Origin: Agarophyton chilense
Taxonomy: Eukaryota > Rhodophyta > Florideophyceae > Gracilariales > Gracilariaceae
Direction: 5' to 3'
Length of the DNA: 64,000 bases
Assembly (NCBI GenBank): GCA_030374765.1
Contig: JARGXX010000099.1
Span: 1,798,001 to 1,862,000, forward strand
Shown: in pieces, positions 11,826-23,627 of the stretch
Layout of the letters: every line of letters begins with the position of its first letter
Numbering within the stretch: position 1 is the first letter of the stretch
Notes under the pieces: generated by a model
What the model saw: only the letters and a program-made list of their open reading frames with translations
What the model was told of the DNA's origin: nothing
Databases searched by the model: none
Made by a program: the position numbers and the translations under genes

Positions 11826-14605
11826 TCAAAAGTTGCTGATTGTGACCAAGAAGGACCTGTTGGGTTGGATGTCCATTACTCCAATGGCCATCAAGGTAAG
11901 GTGCTTCAGAACAGTTTTCAGGTGATTCTGAATCGTTACGAGACCGGAGAACTGGTAATGGACCAATACAGCGATTTGGTTCATCGGCGGTATCGTTATG
12001 GCCTTTGACAGGCGAACCTTATCGGACTTCGTGTTTTCGGAGACAACCGCTCGTTTGCGGTTAGCTTCTGGCCCTGGGATTGAACCAGTTATGTAGATGG
12101 AAGATGCGTGGTAGAACGCGACTTTCCCAAGGCCTGGATAAATGGTCTTAATGTATCGTTCGATAAAAGAGGTCCCTAGGATTGCTTCAGAGTCTAAGTT
12201 AGGACATACAAAGAACCACGTGCGGACTTCGAATTGTCCTACCTGGAGGTAAAGTGGTACTATCCCCATAGTGTCTATTGGTCGACGTGATGCATCGGTA
12301 ATCCTGGGGGTCTTCCTTGCCTGAACGAAATCTTGCCAACCCAGCGGGAGTAGCTTAGGATGGACCAATTTGGGACCAGCGCCTGTGTCCAATACAGCTG
12401 CGGTCACTCCAGAGTTGTTGGACCGAAGCCCCACGGTTACACGAACTTTGTAATTCTCTTCCCCGAGGATACCGACGGGGTTGTTACTGTGTTCCAATTC
12501 CGGTTCATCCTGAGTGGTCCATTGTGGGTGGTTTGTATTGGGAGTTGAGGAGCTCTTTGGCTCATGACAGTCCAATTGCTTGAAACAGGGGCTTAACGAG
12601 GGAGTATTTGCCTCGTGTCGACCCTCTAAGACTTTTCCGATGGGGTTTCCGTTTCTTCCTGAAGATAAGATTCCTCTTCGGGGTCGTCCGTAGGATCTAC
12701 ACTGGAGTGGACCTGTGGGGCTTTGATCGGAGTATCGGGAGGCGTGGCATAGCGTGAGCTTCCAGTGGTCCCTGTGGTTCGTTGCTGTGCCCTATTCAAC
12801 TTTCCTTCGGATTTCTGCACCAGGTAATTCTCTTCCCTGAGAACTAGGAGGGTTTTTTGTGCCTCCTGAGTTAGATGCCTCGTGCAGACATGAGGTAGGA
12901 GTATGGACAGGCAGAAAAATCAGGCCCTTGAGGCGCGAACAAAAACGTCGTTGCCGGGCGAAAAAGGGAGAATAGTTAGGCGTGGGTGGTCGAGTGGTCG
13001 CTGTAGTTCCCTGGGAGGTATATGATGGGGGACCAGACAGAGGAGCACTGAAATTAACCGAGAGGACATCTCCCGAGTCGGCATAATGGAGTGATGAATC
13101 CATGTCCGAATCCGTGTAGCTAACCAGATGGGCTTAGTTGGGTTTACGCAATAGAGTTGCGTGTCCCCTGGATATGTCTGCATTCCGTCTGGAAGTCCTG
13201 TAGGTTTTTCCATAACCTTCGGCATAAGTATCGAGCCTTGGGAAGGAGTATCATGGGTTTTCCGTGTGGTAGTTGCGGACATGTGTCCGAATGGAAGGGA
13301 TTAATCCCGTGATGAAGTGACGTTTAAGCCGTCCTTTGGAGAATACATTTCCACATCGGTAGGCCTTTTTCTATAGGTCGTCTGCGAAAGCCGATTCGGT
13401 CATGTTGGAGCTCTGCGTAAAGGAGAGTACTTCCTGGTGCGCATCCATTATAACATCATCTGTGGCGTAATTTTCCAAGAGTTAATGAACAACCTGACAG
13501 TATGACCTCAGAAGCTCACGGTCCCTAGCATCCATGAGGTCAGTTGTGCCAGATATCTTCGAAACCACTCGGTCACGCGCCTGTCCTGTGAGGAAGAATT
13601 GGAAAAGGTACAGAGCGGCGCCCTCGTGGACACCGTTCTGATCACAGGCCGTACGGAACAAAATGAGAAACCTAAGGACAGCAATGGGATCGGAACCCGA
13701 AAACTTGTCCGTAATGGTTAGTTGCATCCGTTTGGCCCATTTGGCGATTCTGCGAGCCTCCGAACCAGAATGTTTCGGGGACCTGTCGGCCAGTCGATAA
13801 TTATGGGAGTTTCGAACCTTAAGGAAAAGTTCGTTTGTGGTTGTCAGTGATCTGAGGCCTCGAACGGCAGCCTTATTCACTTCCGAGTCGGTCGTTTTGG
13901 TCGAGGCTGATTCGGAATCACTCGTGTCAGAATGGTCTCTTTTTTTGCTACTTCTGTTCTTCTTTCTCCTGCGATTACTTCTTTTCTCTCCAGCGAAATA
14001 GGGACGTAAAGGATCTATCTCTCTATCAGATTCGAAAGAGCCCTGAGGTCGCTGCACCTCATATTGCCCATTGGGTAGGGTAATCTGTCTCTCATCTCGA
14101 CGCGGAGCCTCTCTTCTGCTCCTCGATTGTCCTTCCACTGGATTTTCCTGGTGGTGTTTCCGGCGAGGGGCGCGGAATACCGCCACTTCTGGGATTTTGG
14201 TAGGGGGTTGCCATATGAAAGCCGGATGGTTGACTTGTGAAGTGGTCCTAGGGACCGCGTCGCCTGACTGGCTGGTGACTGCTCCTTGAACGGCCTGCAT
14301 GAGAAAGTCTAAGAAGAGATCAGACTCCATGACCTTGGGGAAGATTCGCGTAACGAGGTAATCCGTATGGTCATCTATCGCCGTAGCGAGTTGCATGTAC
14401 ACAATGGAATCCACTTGGGCTGAGCACAGCTCACGGAGACGGGCCCAGAGAAGGTCGGAAAGCCCTGTGGGAATATTCTCTCTAATTTTTTCGGTCTTAC
14501 GGGGTTCTCCTTGTGGTGTTCCTGGCCTAGAAGTGGCATGGTGTGGCGTTCTCTTAAACGCGCTGCTACCATGGGTTCTCGGCGAATCCTTTCAGGGTCG
14601 TCCAT
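11826..14605 (-). pseudogene. Element B gag and protease region
   Basis: Read from 14605 downward. A Gag-like frame (about 13.5-14.4 kb) has an Arg/Lys-rich middle (RRKKNRSSKKRD) and a conserved helical part (KWAKRMQLTITDKFSG...AVLRFLILF). A proline/threonine-rich linker follows. The aspartic protease lies at about 11.9-12.4 kb, with AAVLDTGAGPKLV and the downstream flap-side motif ILGTSFIERY. The order and spacing fit a Ty3/gypsy Gag-protease. Fossil, with several interruptions. Confidence 0.75.
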
Positions 14606-14885
14606 GGGAGTCGTACTCCTTGCGGCTGGCTTCTCTTTCTCATGCAGTTACTAACATTATCAAACTGAAGTTCAGGTGACATCGTCTGCGTTGCAGTAGC
14701 AGCTGTTCCTGCCGTAGGAGCCCTATGGTCTGGTAGGTTGGGTGTCTTTCCTGCATCCATTATGGAGGTTGCTTCTGTACTTCTGGTCCGTTGAAGAATT
14801 AAACCAGAGGTTAGAATCTGGATAAATTTTCCTCCCAGTACTCCGTTCAATTATTCCAAATTCATTCTAAGTCGGGAGACCAAAG

Positions 14886-15331
14886 TGTAACGCAATGACT
14901 GGTGGGTCAGCGTACGGGTCTCGGCCGGTGGTAGCGTGGTGGAGTCGGTCCTAAGGTTCGAATCCTTGACTGCGGCACTCCCAGAGTACTTGGTGCAATG
15001 GGCTGTCGTTTACTGCGTAGTCCTACAGGTTGGAGCTACGGAAGCGATGGCTTGAAGACCAAAGGGTGGAACTAATCTACCAAAGGGGGTTATTTAGTAT
15101 CCTAACGGTGCCTAACTTACTCTAAGGGAGAAGCGTCACTCGAGCCAAGTAAATAACAATGCCATGGCACTGAGATATCCTTGGCATTGTATTGCTAATC
15201 TATTACGATAATTAAAATAAAATAACAATCTAAATGAGCGCAGCTGAGGTCAACCCGTCCCTGTGTCGCCTGTAAGATACCTCAGGCACCGGCGGCTTAC
15301 AGAACTCAGCCTTAGTCGCTGCTCCTTCACA
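14886..15331 (-). repeat. 5' LTR of element B
   Basis: 446 bp, same length as 6540-6985, starts TGTAACGC and ends TTCACA. Followed outside by TTATC, the second half of the target duplication. It includes GGTTCGAATCC, an exact match to the RNA polymerase III B-box consensus. Confidence 0.92.
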
Positions 15332-15399
15332 TTATCACTTTTACGCAGGTTTGGGATTGAACCTTTAACACTGTAAGTTTCAACACAGGAATCTTTGGT

Positions 15400-17990
15400 G
15401 ATGTACGTCACCGAGCCAACTCGTATTCCAGTAAGGGTGGAAGTGGAGCAGCTGTAGGGACTCTTCGTAGTGGTCTTCTCACTATAGGCACTGTCGAGCC
15501 ATTTTCTAACGTAATTAGTCGACTCCGACGGCGGATTGCTTCGACAAATCTGTCACAATAATCACATCCCAGAACAACTGGTGCGGCCAGTACCTTGCAG
15601 ACAGTAAAACTTACCTTCACTAAAAGGTGTACGAGTTGAACGACCAACTTCACTGTTCCGAGTGTTCTCACCACAATCTAAGTAGCATCTCTGATATCCA
15701 ACAACGGACCGTAACCAATTCGTTCCTGATCGGTGGGTCCTAGTTCGAATACCCGAATAAAGTTGGGTCCGGCGCCTGTGTCAAGAACTGTCAGGCGGCG
15801 GGTCAATAAATCCTTGTCCGAGCCGATGTCGGCATAAACTTTGAAGTTCCTCTTCTGCATTATCATAATAAAGTTTTCCCGTTTCGACGGACAAGTACAA
15901 CGTCTCCAAGGACGTTTGAGTTCACAGTCAAACTGTACTCGCTTTCCAACGGACGGATTTAATCCGCTCGATGGAATATGATGAGTCCTCATCAGTACCT
16001 TGGGTTTCCAAGCCCGGGAACAAGGAGGCGGGTACTCCCTGGTCGAATCTACGCGATGACATAGGGCCGACCCCCTAGGGGTTCCATCACTTAGTTTCCC
16101 GACTGAGGCGAGTCGTCCGCCCTTGGGGCGTTGCTTCCAACTTGCGAATTAGCCTGTGGTGCTTCAGTGTTGTGAATCACTGGAGCTCCAGATTCACGTC
16201 CAGGACGGTAGCTAAGCCATGCATTCACCTTCAAGTACGTACCATCCGGCACGCGGGTTCTCTCCTCCACTGAAGTAGTCTCGTAATTCGTGAGGACGCG
16301 AACTAAATCCTTTGCCGTAAGGGTACATTCTGAAGACAGATGATGACGGCCATAGCACAGATTGCATATTAGCGTTTCACGGCGTTCTGCCGACATCGGC
16401 TGTGATCAATACGCTATTCGGGTGTAAATCCATCCAGGTTTTCAATTCTTGAATCCTCCATCCGGGGGTTTCATGTATGCACGGGGTGCTGAGCGTCTGC
16501 CTTCCATAGCCATCAGTGTTTCTTCCTCCTAGGATTCTGAGTGAGGTAGATTCTCTGTGGGTACCGATGAGTGCCAATGATCCATAAGGTGGATACGCTC
16601 GTGTGGTGATTGGTTATCGTGTCTAAGGAACGACGAATCTCGAGAGTCAACTGGAGATTCCAGGTATAGCACATTTCGAGTGGGTTTCACTACTTGTTTG
16701 CGTCTTTCCTCTGCTTTGGATGCATAAAGCGTTGTGGTGTTCCGCGTAGCTCCGCGAGCTCTTACCGCGTCATCTTCAGCTTTCGAAAACTAAACCAACT
16801 CCAAAAATGGGGTTCTTTCATGCTTTTCTCGAAATCTAGACACTAGAGATTTGATATTGGGATCGAGCCCATCGATGAACAAGGTAATCTTGTCCTCCGT
16901 TTAGTGAACGTTTCCACAGAGCGTGGCCATTTTGTCAAGCCTCGAGCTGTACTCTGTTTCTCCCTTACCATGTTTCTGGGTCACATCACGAAGATACAGG
17001 ATAGCCTGTCGGATTGCGTTCGGTGTCGCATAGTTTCGCAGTAAGTGGTGTACTGCCTCCGGCCAGGATATACCACCTCCTTCGTCAGCTGTCAGGGATC
17101 CGCAGACGGAACGATATTGCTCGGACGCAAAACCCGTGAAGAAATGTGGTAATGAAACCCAAGCATGAGGTTCACTCATTTCTAAGGTGTCCGCCTCGGC
17201 AACGAAACGAGTAAGGAACTAGAAAACGAGAATGGACGTTTTTCCATCAAAGACTAGATCATTCAGTCTAATCTTCAACAGCTTTATGTGGTCCTTCACC
17301 TTTGCGGTTTCGCGAACCGATCGCTTCTTTCCTCCTCTTTTCAGGCGATAATACCTGTGGTCCAGGACTTTCCGATACAACGGATTCGTACGAGGAAGTG
17401 GCCTGAGACGCTTGTACTTAAGAAATTTCTTCCTTAATATCCCAGAAGACTTGATCCTCTTCCTAGAACAGGAACTACGATGATCATCATCACTGGAATC
17501 GTCAGTGAACGTATTCAACGAGCCAGACTCGTCAGCACTGGATTCCTCATCCTCCGATCTTGATGGTTCATCACGAGTGTCCGGCTTGGACTTTCGCTTC
17601 TTGCGGCGTCTCGACTCCGATTTCTTCGAAAGCTCTTCCCTCAAGGGGATTTCATTTTCGTCTCTTACGACTTGAGTAGCAGTAGTCTGCGCATTCACTA
17701 CTGTCTCCAGGCGTTCCAGGCGAGGTTTAATTCGAGTGAGGATTTCCTCAACGTCAACGGTCAGGCCAGGTAAACCCTCAGGAGCATTTATTGGCCTTTC
17801 CATTACTTGGTTCAAGTCCTCTCCGCAGGGTTCTCACAACCGCAGACATCGGGTTCCTTTCTTCTCGACGAGCGAGAACGCCTTGTTCTCGGCGCAAGCG
17901 CTCGACATCTTCAGCAGTGATCATAATTTGCAATTCCAATCCAATGATTGGCTCACGATAGGTGTTTGACTCAGATTTGAGACTGAGCAC
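15400..17990 (-). pseudogene. Element A gag, zinc-knuckle and protease region
   Basis: This is the 5' coding part of element A, read from 17990 downward. An acidic/serine-rich and KKRK-rich stretch (about 17.3-17.8 kb) precedes a Gag domain (about 16.9-17.2 kb) with the retrotransposon-gag pattern of a hydrophobic helix followed by GETEYSSRL. A CCHC zinc knuckle of spacing CX2CX4HX4C (CNLCYGRHHLSSEC) lies near 16.35 kb. An aspartic protease motif LDTGAGPNFI lies near 15.8 kb. The nested element B starts just beyond, at 15331. The region is a fossil with several interruptions. Confidence 0.75.
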
Positions 17991-18460
17991 TTGAGGGCGT
18001 AAATCATTTTCTCCAGCAGGGGTTACGACCTGTTGGTCTCTATGTTAATTATGGGATCCATCTAACTCCGTGATTGGTTCAATAGCCACCTCCACGGGCA
18101 TTGGTACATCCAAGAGATCTCTTCTATCGGGTACCGAACGAGAGCCTGTCATCGCCTGACGGTATAGTCGCTCTCCAATTTCTGTAGATGAGACGAGCCC
18201 CGGTCGTAGACGTGGGTCTGAAGGATCCGGGGCACCAGTACTAGACTGGGTCTTTTTTCGGCATTTCGAACAAATCCAATGTTCGGAGACGAAATAATTG
18301 AGGTCTTCAATTAAATATGATAGCGTAGTTAATTATGGAATTCCGTAATAGCTGGACGTGTTTGGAAACCGTTGAAGAGATCTTGTTTCAGGCGAATTAA
18401 ATATCGGTATCGATTCCACGTTCCAGGGTCGAAATATTTGGGGTAGCCGACCACAACGTT

Positions 18461-18477
18461 TCTAAGTCGGGATACCA
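18461..18477 (-). other. Primer-binding site of element A
   Basis: On the minus strand the LTR end TACA is followed by AG and then TGGTATCCCGACTTAGA. TGG pairs with a tRNA CCA end and two spacer bases are typical of Ty3-like elements. Element B carries almost the same site (TGGTCTCCCGACTTAGA), so both would use the same or sister primer tRNAs. The tRNA identity was not determined. Confidence 0.7.
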
Positions 18478-18479
18478 CT

Positions 18480-19132
18480 TGTACTATCCGCTCTACCGGA
18501 GAGAGCCGACACCTGAGAAAGTGTTGGGGACTACCGAATGGGTGCTTGCGGCTAAAGGGAAGATGTTATACAGCACAACACTATCGAGCTAGAGTGGGGG
18601 TTGTAAGGCCCCACTCGCAAATGAAGGTGGTTAGTACTATTGAAACGGACAACTACTTTTTGTGGCTTCTCTGGATCTTTGGTTAAGGAATCTTGAGCAA
18701 GGAACAAGACAGTTTGTAAACCCGTTTTTGTTTCTTTTACTTTGGAGTCGGTGCTCCCCTCTGTGCCTTAAGTACTGTGCACAAGGGTAAGTGCCGCACA
18801 TAATAATATCTAGATATAAACTTGGCTAGCTGATAAGCCCCTCTACAGTACGGGATAACTAGCTCTAGATGCGCTTCCGCCAACGAAGGATAGGCTTGGC
18901 TGCCACGTGGCTACCCACTTTCTGCGCCGTTGCCAACCCGGTATTTCCCTACAAAAGGTCGAGTCGGATGCGCCGTTGCAGGCCGAGATCCCACGTGTAA
19001 CATACCACCTCGCTGGCTATCTGCGGGATGGCGCTCCATAACTTCATCATAACTGTTGCACTCACCTATGAGTATTATGGTACTTAAGCGAAAAACATTC
19101 CATCGGTATTCCGGGAGTAGTAGAATACTACA
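18480..19132 (-). repeat. 5' LTR of element A
   Basis: 653 bp, same length as the partner at 1289-1941, beginning TGTACTAT and ending ATACTACA. The primer-binding site lies immediately inside it on the minus strand, so this is the 5' LTR. Confidence 0.9.
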
Positions 19133-20618
19133 TATGGATTCCACTTCCTTCGTTAACGTTTTTTCGAAGTGCCCCCTAAATTTACGAATGAGAGGATGTA
19201 GTGCATCACCTTCCACTTGCACTTGTTGTACCAACTCCAAGTATAATGTCCTCCGCTGGTCTACACGGTAACGAACCATCAATGTACGGATGGCTGGACC
19301 GAAGCCATCGATGTACATGGTGAATCGTTCTCTTGCTGAGTACACATTAAAACATCTGTGAAAAGCCTTTTTTAGGCGTACCGAATAGTCGGTTTCACTT
19401 TCTCCAGGCCTTTGACGGGTATCGCGAAAAGCTAAAAGAGGCGACTGAATCGAGTGGTTCGTCGCGTTAACCCTCAAGAGACATTGTACCGTTTCGGGCC
19501 CGCATATCCCTCCTCCTTCGGAGGCACGTGACGAACATCTCACAGAATTGTATTGATCCTAGGAAAGGCCACGTAAAATGTACGGCAGTGCGAGGTATGA
19601 CTGATACTCATTTATTAAAAATGTATCGGCTTCTGCCACAAAACGTGTGAAGAATCCTTAACACAAATTCGTGGCCCACTCCAGAAAAGTTATGGTTTCT
19701 CAGTTAAAGATGCATTTGCTTGATGATGTCTTTCACTTTATCTGTGCCACGGGGTGTGAGGGCCTAAGAAGAATTCTTCAATCGGAAATATCGATAGGAG
19801 GCCAACTTTTGATGCAACGGTTTTTCGCTCTTCAGCTCCTTCAGATGCAGATGCTTTTTTTCTTTTTTTCGGGTACGTGCCACAACTTTCGTGGCTGATG
19901 ACGTTCGACATTGGGACGGGCGTCAGCGATGTCGAAGATGGTCATACTCAGACGATGAGTCGGAGGACCTCGACTAGTTATGATCCAATTTATCGGAGGG
20001 GGACCACTAAGAGTGGTCGGTGGACTCCGGTGAATCCGATATGAAGTCGGTATGCTCCTTACGCCTACGTCAGCTACTGTCCCTGACCGTTTCGTACTGT
20101 GCTTGATGTGAGGCAGCTGCGGGTTTATCAGCAAAATCACTATTTATAGTGATAGTTTGCTCCGACGTTTTGAGACGTAATCTTAGACGATTGATTCGGG
20201 TTTCAAAGACTTCGACATAGTCTACAGATCGACCAAAGCATTCCGACAAAGTCTCCATATCCGCCTATCATCGACTTAGGTCGTCGACCATTTCCTTGAT
20301 CGAAAAGGTACCACACCTGGCACACAGGATTTCGAACACTTCGACGAGGGCATTGTGGGAAAGCGTGTAGCTGCTTTGGAGACCCATCATTATTGACGAC
20401 GTTAAGTTCACCGTCTGGGGCCCACCCGCTTTGGTTGAAGCTGATTAAGCGCCCATATTGAGAGTGTTTTTCGACGCCCTCGGCACATGTTTCGAACACT
20501 AAGGGCGAACCTTGAAGAGTGCACCTGGAATCCTCAAAAAAAGTCGGGGTGGCACGTCAGTGGCGGGGCGGCTACACAAAATCGCTAGTTCGGCTTCCAA
20601 TGGCTGTCGGCTAGACAT
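19133..20618 (-). pseudogene. Gag-like remnant of another Ty3-like element
   Basis: Starting at an ATG at 20618 (MSSRQPLEAEL) and running toward element A, the minus strand encodes a decayed Gag. Its best part (about 19.13-19.54 kb) parallels element A Gag: GGGICGPETVQCLLR against A's GGGISWPEAVHHLLR, GESETDYSVRLKKAF against GETEYSSRLDKM, and MYIDGFGPAIRTL against A's LFIDGLDPNIKSL. It therefore belongs to a related family. It is cut by the outer edge of LTR A at 19132 and its continuation is not found on the left side of A. Broken, several interruptions. Confidence 0.6.
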
Positions 20619-20753
20619 TGTGGTGGATTTCTCGGTGTCCGGGCTAAGGAAATATCTTCTAAATAGAAAAAAAAACAGACGGAAAAGCCAGAGAACTGGG
20701 AAAAACGTCTCAAAATAGAAAACCTCTTTCGAAAGTGAACTAATCCGGTTCAA

Positions 20754-22965
20754 AGTCGAGAAAAGATTCTACGGTTCAATGCGGCAAGGTATACCAACCA
20801 CGAAGATGTTCTGATTTTCTTCTCAAAATTGTAGCCTAGCGATTGGAATCTCACTATATGAACAAGGCTAAGTAGGATTGTAAGTCCAAGGCTCAACTTA
20901 ACATCAAGCAGGGAGAGTAAAGCAGAAGCGATGGGAACCCTGGAAGGTGAAAAGGGTATCCTTCTGTGAGGTAACAAATCCATTGAAGTGGTAATGAAAA
21001 CGAGAAGGTGTCGGAAGCCCGGTGTGACGAAAGCACCACAAAAACCATCAACAAAAAGTGGAAAAGAAACCACGAGAAGACAGATAGAATAAAGGGGAAC
21101 ATGGAGAAGAAGAAGGAACTGAAAAAAAACGCAAGTACCGGGAGATAATTCCCACACGTTGCAAAGAACCAGCCGACGACAGTGTCGGTGAACCTACTAT
21201 TCAAGCAAGGAGAATATGATTGTCGTAAGCTTCGCGGACTAATATCTGGTAGGTGTGAGTACTAACGAAGGCCAACAACTTTAGATCATAAACCCCTTCG
21301 AGTGGGAGAGATCTTGTTGTCTCAGCGGAGGTGATGGAAAACTATATAGCATGGAGTACTGTTGTAGAACTCCCTCGGTAGCTGTAAAATATTAGGTTAT
21401 ATATCTTAACTATCCATTTGTGCTGCCAATCACTTCGTACATATTCGTACTAAACGTGTTCTAGTCATCCCCATCTCATGGGACCATGGCGCATGCGTAC
21501 GTGTACCGCGCATGCGCGGACCACCTAAAAGAATAAGGATACTCCGCCAAACGCGGTGTTTTTCAGAACTTGCACATCCGCGAACAATATCCAAGTCTGA
21601 GAAACCCACCCCCCCGAGGCTTGCACTTTAGTCGTGTATTTTGACTCCTAGCTGATGTGCCAGTGTATATGTGTTGAAATGTACATTTTGATACGAGTTT
21701 GGTTGAGTTTGGAGCATTTGGTATAGATAGGGACGATGGGCATGTGTGTTGTCGGTGAGCAAGTAATATGGTAGCGTTTTAATGGTTTTATACTTCTGGT
21801 ACACATAAACTGTGAACTTTGCGTCGATATGATTTAAGCGAACTACTGAAATATTAAGGTATGAGAATTATTTATGGTAAGGCATAAATCAAACTGGAAG
21901 CATTTTGGTTATGATATGGTGTCAGTGTTGTACACCCGATGTTTTGTTGACCGTAGTCCTTGTTAAATCTTTTTCTAAAAAGCCTATTCGTTGAGCTGAA
22001 TTTAAAAGGCTGGTACAGAATTTGTAGAGGATTGAATACTTTTCTCTGGTTTTGTTTGGTGGTTGGTTTTCTTTAAAGTATCTATCATGAAATTTGTGTT
22101 AGTGAGGTTTGCTTTTCAACCCCGATATTAAAAAATCGAATGATATTTCTTTTTTAAGGATGCTAGGGTATCCAGCGGTTACCATTTTTTGAAGGACTGC
22201 TGTGTGTGCGAGAGAGCGTATTTGTTGGGGTAACGATCTGGCATTATGCGAGATTTGTTGTGTTCCATGGCCTGTGTTGTCTGTTTCCATGGTTTGTGTT
22301 GTGTCAGATGTGTAGTTTTCATGTGTGTTCTAAGTTGTGCTGTTTTCGCGATGTGTTTCCGATTGTATGTATTGTTAGCTGTAGTAATTTCGTTAGTGTA
22401 GAGAGGAACCATATCGGGATTTTGGCCACGCTTCTGCCCTTACAAACGTGCAGTGAGGGATATTGAGATATCGTTCGTGTTGATGTTAGGGTTTGTAGGT
22501 CAGCGTGAGCTTAACCTGTGATTGCCAGGAGAAATATCTCTTTTTTGTAGTTGGTTGCCGTTGCTTGTCTAATATACTGTACTTCCTCATTGTAATGCTG
22601 TTTGTTGATTGTTACTAGGCTAACGAATAGAGACCGTCCTCCTGGAAAATTCATAAAGTAACGTGACGAAAAATTCTGCATAGTATTGCTGAAGGCCTTC
22701 AATAGAAATCCAATTCTGAATATTTCTGAGAATATATATGCATGCCTGCATGAGTCTATGTTTTGAGTATTAGAGCGCAAATGCTAGGTGGTGATACGAC
22801 GTACTGTACGATGAACCCGACCCCACGGTATCCTGCCATCTGAAGCCGACTTCACCCTTTCAGCATGCTGCGAAAGGAGTTCTTTTCTGGTTGTGATAGC
22901 AGGAGCACTATAGAAAAGACACAACACTAACCCGAAACCATCCTTTCCAAGCTCTGCCATAATCA
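20754..22965. other. No recognisable gene
   Basis: About 2.2 kb without a convincing coding region. Frames on the minus strand near 20.75-21.2 kb are long but Phe/Leu-rich and reflect A-rich plus-strand composition. A T/G-rich stretch lies at 22.1-22.5 kb. 20.7-21.6 kb could be the leader or LTR of the gag-like remnant to the left, but no second copy is present to prove it. Confidence 0.4.
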
Positions 22966-23150
22966 TTTAAGTAGCATCACAAGTAGAACGAAAAATAAAC
23001 GAACGAGGTAGTATCCTTGCAGAATACAATCGTGTTTTTATAAGCGATATCTCGTTCAACTTGAACGCCTTCCCAGAACAGGAATGCTTTCTTTACTTCC
23101 GTTTCACTAATGGCGATGTTAGAAGTATGATAAAGGTATAGCTTGGCAAG

Positions 23151-23375
23151 TGTAGTGTCTACGTCACACAGGCATGTCGGATCCGCCATGCCTTACAGCA
23201 ACAATCAACATCCCCAGCTGTAAGGATTAGATAGTTATGATATCTCATATTCTCACCGTCGTCGCATATATATTGCACGACGCTTTCTTTCACAAAAAAC
23301 ATCGCATTTCACTATCGTAAACTCATCGCTTGCTCGCGCGCCTGCGCTCGCATTCTAAAAGGACTGAACACCACA
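23151..23375 (+). repeat. 5' LTR of element D
   Basis: 225 bp, near-identical to 28318-28541. Begins TGTAG and ends CACA. Preceded by target-site copy GCAAG. Confidence 0.9.
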
Positions 23376-23627
23376 TTGATCAATACGGTAATAAACCTTT
23401 ACGGTTGATCTCATCAACCTATCCGCGACATAACCGACGGAACTTAACTTGCAGAAATCACCCCCGCTACGCTGGTACGCGATTACCGGAAACATTCGCT
23501 GAACTACTTCGATCGGAGCAGTTCTTCTATCGACGCCTTGCTCATCGTTCAACTGAGCTAACTCATTCGCGAGCAACATCGACGCTCCGAAACTTTATCG
23601 ACCTAAAATCAAGAACGCATAGCCGAC

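Larger units (their letters stand above)
6540..15331 (-). mobile_element. LTR element B, Ty3/gypsy chromovirus, nested in element A, broken
   Basis: Direct 446-bp LTRs at 6540-6985 and 14886-15331 (ends TG...CA) enclose minus-strand gag, protease, RT, RNase H, integrase and a chromodomain. Target duplications TTATC at 6535-6539 and 15332-15336 are perfect, so B inserted into the pol region of element A. A primer-binding site TGGTCTCCCGACTTAGA follows the 5' LTR after three bases, and a polypurine tract (AAGGAGGGAGAAA on the minus strand, 6986-6998) adjoins the 3' LTR. LTR divergence is about a tenth by eye. The gag-pol frame is broken, roughly ten interruptions. A partial sister copy lies at 52651 to about 57866. 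Confidence 0.92.
1289..19132 (-). mobile_element. LTR element A, Ty3/gypsy chromovirus-like, old and broken, with element B nested inside
   Basis: Two direct 653-bp repeats (1289-1941 and 18480-19132) both begin TGTA and end TACA and bound a minus-strand gag-protease-RT-RNase H-integrase-chromodomain order. This domain order is that of Ty3/gypsy chromoviruses. A primer-binding site (18461-18477) lies two bases inside the 5' LTR, and a purine tract (GGGGGGATG on the minus strand) adjoins the 3' LTR at 1942-1950. Excluding the nested 8.8-kb element, A is about 9 kb. The coding part is heavily decayed, with on the order of ten or more interruptions. The LTRs differ at roughly a tenth of positions by eye, so the insertion is old. 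The five bases outside the LTRs (TAGAG and TATGG) do not match. Some internal repeat mass could belong to related copies. Confidence 0.88.

Noticed and set aside
20750-21204. Minus-strand frames rich in Phe and Leu that look like membrane proteins
   Set aside because: The plus strand is A/G-rich here, so the complementary frames fill with Phe/Leu codons. No conserved motif and overlapping frames in two phases.
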